From: Clostridiales bacterium | Lineage (GTDB): Bacteria; Bacillota; Clostridia; Saccharofermentanales; Saccharofermentanaceae | DNA length: 7,627 bases | Reading direction: 5' to 3' | Assembly (NCBI GenBank): GCA_003543635.1 | Contig: DNAE01000132.1 | Location: 1-7,627 of the forward strand | Notes under the pieces: generated by a model | Databases searched by the model: none | Seen by the model: only the letters and a program-made list of their open reading frames with translations | What the model was told of the DNA's origin: nothing | Translations under genes and position numbers: made by a program | In this document: positions 5,311-7,627 of the stretch, piece after piece | How positions within the stretch are numbered: position 1 is the stretch's first letter | Layout: the number at the start of each line of letters is the position of its first letter

Positions 5311-6362
5311 AACAACCCCGTGGCTCTTTCTATTATCTCTTCCTTGATGGCTGTTATATCGCCCTCGTCAATGGTGAAACCCGCGGCCTTCTTGTGGCCG
5401 CCGCCGTTATAACCGGAGGCGAATTCCGCACAGTCGAAGTAAGACTTGGCGCGAAGGTTGCCCCTGATCTTTCCCTCGTCGGTCTCCCGGAGGACGATGG
5501 CAAGCTCCACCCCGTCCACGTCCCGGAGCCTGGATACCACATCGGCGATATCGTCGGTCCCGGCGCCGAACTTCTCGAACATCTCCCTGGTGACCACGGA
5601 GATGGCGATCTTGCCTTCGGCGTAGAACTCCGCGTTCACGCAGGCATTGTTGGAGATATAGAACTCCGCCTTCTTTTTCCTGTCGAAAAGGTTATAGCAG
5701 ACATCGGTGATATTCCCGCCCAGCTCCATGAGGGAGCCTGCGGTCGTCAGCGTCTCGGGACGGGTATTCGTATAGGTGAACCTTCCGGTATCCGTCACCA
5801 TTCCCGCCATAAGGCAGCAGGCGGTGCGCTTGTCCACCAGTTCTTCAAGGGGCCTTCCCGTTCTCTCGGAAAGTGCCTGAGCACAATAGAAGACCATCTC
5901 GCATGCGGAGGAAGCCTTGGGCTCCACCCACTTGAGATCGCTGTCCAGATGGGTGACCTCGTGGTGGTCCACGGAAACGGAATCCGGGAACATGTCGTAA
6001 AGATAACCGGCATCCCCCATCCTATTCCCTTCGGAGCAGTCCACGGAAAGGGCTGCGGAGAAGGTCTTCCCGGAGATCTTGAGATCTTCCGGGGACTTGA
6101 TGTCCTTCCCGGGATAGAAAAGGAGATCCTCCACGTTCAGGAAGGACATGAAAGGGGGAAGAGGCTCCGGCATGGCCACATGGGCGGAGCAGCCCAGGGC
6201 GCGCAGTATCTGCGCAATGGCACATCCCGATCCCACGCAGTCCCCGTCCACGCTCTTATGCACGAACACGAGAACGGCGCCGTCCTTCTCCTTCATGCGG
6301 GAAGAAAGCTCAAGAAGGTTATCGGCCGTCTTATATGCTCCGATCTTATAAAGTTCCTTCAT
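5307..6362 (-). CDS. nrnA: DHH/DHHA1 phosphoesterase, NrnA-like (nanoRNase / pAp phosphatase)
   Basis: NrnA-type enzymes degrade very short RNA oligonucleotides and, in characterised members, dephosphorylate 3'-phosphoadenosine 5'-phosphate. The 351-residue protein is slightly longer than typical. The DHH domain shows the metal-binding motifs in order: HKSVDGDCVGSG (35-46, His35, Asp39, Asp41), VDCSEGNRMG (107-116, Asp108), the namesake VDHHEV (131-136), and GMVTDTGRFTYTNT (187-200, Asp191). The DHHA1 substrate-binding domain ends with GYNGGGHKKAAGF (317-329). All expected catalytic residues are present, so it should be active. The first motif reads HKSVDGD where HxNPDGD is commoner. The ATG lies 17 bases inside the rbfA 3' end, after AAGGGAAG, and the stop overlaps truB. 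Its position between rbfA and truB is the standard Firmicutes place for this gene. Which of the two activities dominates here cannot be read from sequence. Confidence 0.94.
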   Translation of the reverse strand: MKELYKIGAYKTADNLLELSSRMKEKDGAVLVFVHKSVDGDCVGSGCAIAQILRALGCSAHVAMPEPLPPFMSFLNVEDLLFYPGKDIKSPEDLKISGKTFSAALSVDCSEGNRMGDAGYLYDMFPDSVSVDHHEVTHLDSDLKWVEPKASSACEMVFYCAQALSERTGRPLEELVDKRTACCLMAGMVTDTGRFTYTNTRPETLTTAGSLMELGGNITDVCYNLFDRKKKAEFYISNNACVNAEFYAEGKIAISVVTREMFEKFGAGTDDIADVVSRLRDVDGVELAIVLRETDEGKIRGNLRAKSYFDCAEFASGYNGGGHKKAAGFTIDEGDITAIKEEIIERATGLL

Positions 6363-6735
6363 TGCCCGACTCTTCCCTTATCTTTCTGTCGTTCTCGATG
6401 GTCCTGTCGATCAGGCTGTCCATCCTGGCCGCCTCGTCCAGGGTGTTATCCAGGGCGAAGTGCAATTCGGGAGCGACCCTGAGGTTGATCTTCTTGCACA
6501 TCTCCGTCCTGATGAAACCCTTGGCGTGCTCTATCGCCCTGATGCACTCGGTCTTCTGTTCATCAGTTCCGAAGACCGATACATCGATATTGGCATGTGT
6601 AAGATCCGAGCTCATCTTCACTCCCGTGATGCTGGTAAGGAGCGGGATCCTGGGATCCTTAAGCTTATTCAGTATTATGTCGGAGAGAACCTTCTGCATC
6701 TCGTCTCCGACGATCTGTGCTCTGTTTCTTCGCAT
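6346..6735 (-). CDS. rbfA: 30S ribosome-binding factor A
   Basis: RbfA binds the 30S subunit near the 5' helix of 16S rRNA and is needed for late 30S maturation and cold adaptation. The 129-residue protein is a single KH-like domain of usual length. Seen: the basic N-terminal helix RRNRAQIVGDEMQKVLSDII (2-21), KDPRI (26-30), ITGVKMSSDLTHANIDVSVFG (starting at 36), AKGFIRTEM (71-79) and the conserved APELHFALDNTLDEAARM (88-105). The start has a GAAAGGCGG ribosome binding site and follows the infB stop by 19 bases. Its last 17 bases overlap the nrnA start. The pairing infB-rbfA is very widely conserved, which supports both assignments. Confidence 0.96.
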   Translation of the reverse strand: MRRNRAQIVGDEMQKVLSDIILNKLKDPRIPLLTSITGVKMSSDLTHANIDVSVFGTDEQKTECIRAIEHAKGFIRTEMCKKINLRVAPELHFALDNTLDEAARMDSLIDRTIENDRKIREESGNEGTL

Positions 6736-6754
6736 TTACTTATCCGCCTTTCTG

Positions 6755-7627
6755 TCAGTCGCGGGCTACCTCACGGTTCTCGAAGGCTTCGATGATGTCA
6801 CCGATCTTGATGTCGTTGTAGTTGGCGATGGAAAGACCGCACTCGTATCCTTCCTTTACCTCCTTGACGGCATCCTTCATCCTCTGGAGGGAACCCAGCT
6901 GGCCCGTGTAGATGACGATGTCATCGCGAAGTACGCGGACACCGCAGTTCCTCGTGATCTTACCGTCCTTGACGTAGGCACCGCCGATGGTGCCGACACC
7001 TGATACCTTGAAGATCTCCCTGATCTCCACGTGGCCCAGGACGACCTCCTCGAAGGTGGGAGCGAGCATACCCTTCATGGCTGCCTCGATATCCTCGATG
7101 GCATTATAGATGACGCTGTAGAGCCTGATGTCAACACCGGCCTCCTTGGCCTTTTCGGTGATGAGGGCATTGGGTCTTACGTTAAATCCGATAATGATGG
7201 CGTTGGATACATCGGCGAGCATGATATCGGACTCGTTGATGGCACCCGTAGCGCCGTGGATGACCTTTACCCTGACCTCGTCGTTGGAGAGCTTCTCCAC
7301 GGACTGGGTAACGGCCTCGACGGAACCCTGAACGTCGGCCTTGACGATGATGTTGAGATCCTTGACGTCTCCCGCTGCCATGGCGGCTGCCAGGTTCTCC
7401 AGGTTCCTTGCGGAGCTCTTTCTCATGTGTTCCTCACGCTGCTTGATCCTTCTCTTCTCAACCAGGTGTCTTGCCATCTTGTCGTCGGTTACGGCGTAGA
7501 GCATCTCACCTGCCTCGGGTACCTCGGGAAGACCCAGGACCTCAACGGGAACGGAAGGTCCCGCCTTCTTGATGTCCTTACCCTTGTCGTCGTACATGGC
7601 TCTGACGTTACCGATCATGGCGCCGCA
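6755..7627 (-). CDS. infB: Translation initiation factor IF-2, C-terminal part (gene cut by window edge)
   Basis: Only the last 290 codons lie in the window; the reading frame is open to the right edge, so the N-terminal region and GTPase domain are missing because of the window limit, not a mutation. IF-2 is the GTPase that delivers initiator fMet-tRNA to the 30S subunit and promotes subunit joining. Counting from the first complete codon, seen are the end of domain II ([14 protein letters not shown], then [18 protein letters not shown]), a linking helix (about 50-75), and domain 3 beginning [16 protein letters not shown] (90-105) with [13 protein letters not shown] (123-135) and IIGFNVRPN (145-153). 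The C-terminal fMet-tRNA-binding domain has [12 protein letters not shown] (208-219) and [20 protein letters not shown] (260-279). The internal ATG at 7618 is within domain II and is not the real start. Confidence 0.97.
   Translation of the reverse strand, partial: CGAMIGNVRAMYDDKGKDIKKAGPSVPVEVLGLPEVPEAGEMLYAVTDDKMARHLVEKRRIKQREEHMRKSSARNLENLAAAMAAGDVKDLNIIVKADVQGSVEAVTQSVEKLSNDEVRVKVIHGATGAINESDIMLADVSNAIIIGFNVRPNALITEKAKEAGVDIRLYSVIYNAIEDIEAAMKGMLAPTFEEVVLGHVEIREIFKVSGVGTIGGAYVKDGKITRNCGVRVLRDDIVIYTGQLGSLQRMKDAVKEVKEGYECGLSIANYNDIKIGDIIEAFENREVARD

Noticed and set aside
4477..5412. Long plus-strand open frame (311 codons) opposite truB
   Set aside because: It is a shadow of truB, whose motifs are intact; no family resemblance or convincing ribosome binding site.
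5394..6482. Long open frame on the plus strand (362 codons) opposite nrnA and rbfA
   Set aside because: It is antisense to two well-supported genes, has no recognisable motif, and arises from codon bias that leaves few stops on the opposite strand.

Overview
The window carries ten protein-coding genes, all on the minus strand, so it is read here from the right edge (position 7627) to the left. Gene content and order point to a Gram-positive anaerobe of the class Clostridia. The evidence is the Firmicutes-type cluster infB-rbfA-nrnA-truB-ribF, a bifunctional RibF, an NrnA-type DHH phosphoesterase, strong AGGAGG ribosome binding sites, and a PadR/DUF1700 (HAAS) regulatory cassette. Lachnospiraceae or a near relative would fit, but that is an impression and not a demonstrated placement. 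Base composition looks moderately GC-rich in the genes and clearly AT-rich only in the one regulatory gap.

Region 1 (about 7627 to 3456) is the downstream half of the nusA/infB translation operon. It holds the 3' part of infB (translation initiation factor IF-2), rbfA (30S maturation factor), nrnA (DHH/DHHA1 nanoRNase/pAp phosphatase), truB (tRNA pseudouridine-55 synthase) and ribF (riboflavin kinase/FAD synthetase). Apart from a 19-base gap between infB and rbfA, neighbouring genes overlap by 4 to 17 bases, so translation is probably coupled. rpsO, which often closes this cluster, is not present next to ribF.

Region 2 (3429 to 1397) holds lgt (prolipoprotein diacylglyceryl transferase) and a rodA-type SEDS gene (peptidoglycan glycosyltransferase), joined by a one-base TAATG overlap. 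The two genes encode membrane enzymes of the cell envelope. The 26-base gap between ribF and lgt is the widest junction in the upstream gene set, and a candidate internal sigma-A promoter lies just inside the 3' end of ribF. The pair may therefore be both read through from the translation operon and transcribed on its own.

Region 3 (1396 to 26) is a separate three-gene operon: a small PadR-family repressor, a DUF1700/HAAS membrane protein, and a short, unrecognised single-pass membrane protein with an acidic, repetitive, probably beta-rich outer domain. The 108-base gap before it contains a good promoter (TTGAAT, 17-base spacer, extended -10 TGTTATATT). A perfect inverted repeat, GTATTGAA-N5-TTCAATAC, covers the -35 box and part of the spacer, which is the layout expected of a self-repressing PadR switch. 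This operon is the least understood part of the window and the best candidate for new biology. The rest is core housekeeping.

No tRNA, rRNA, CRISPR array, insertion sequence or phage gene was seen. No gene-free stretch exceeds 300 bases.
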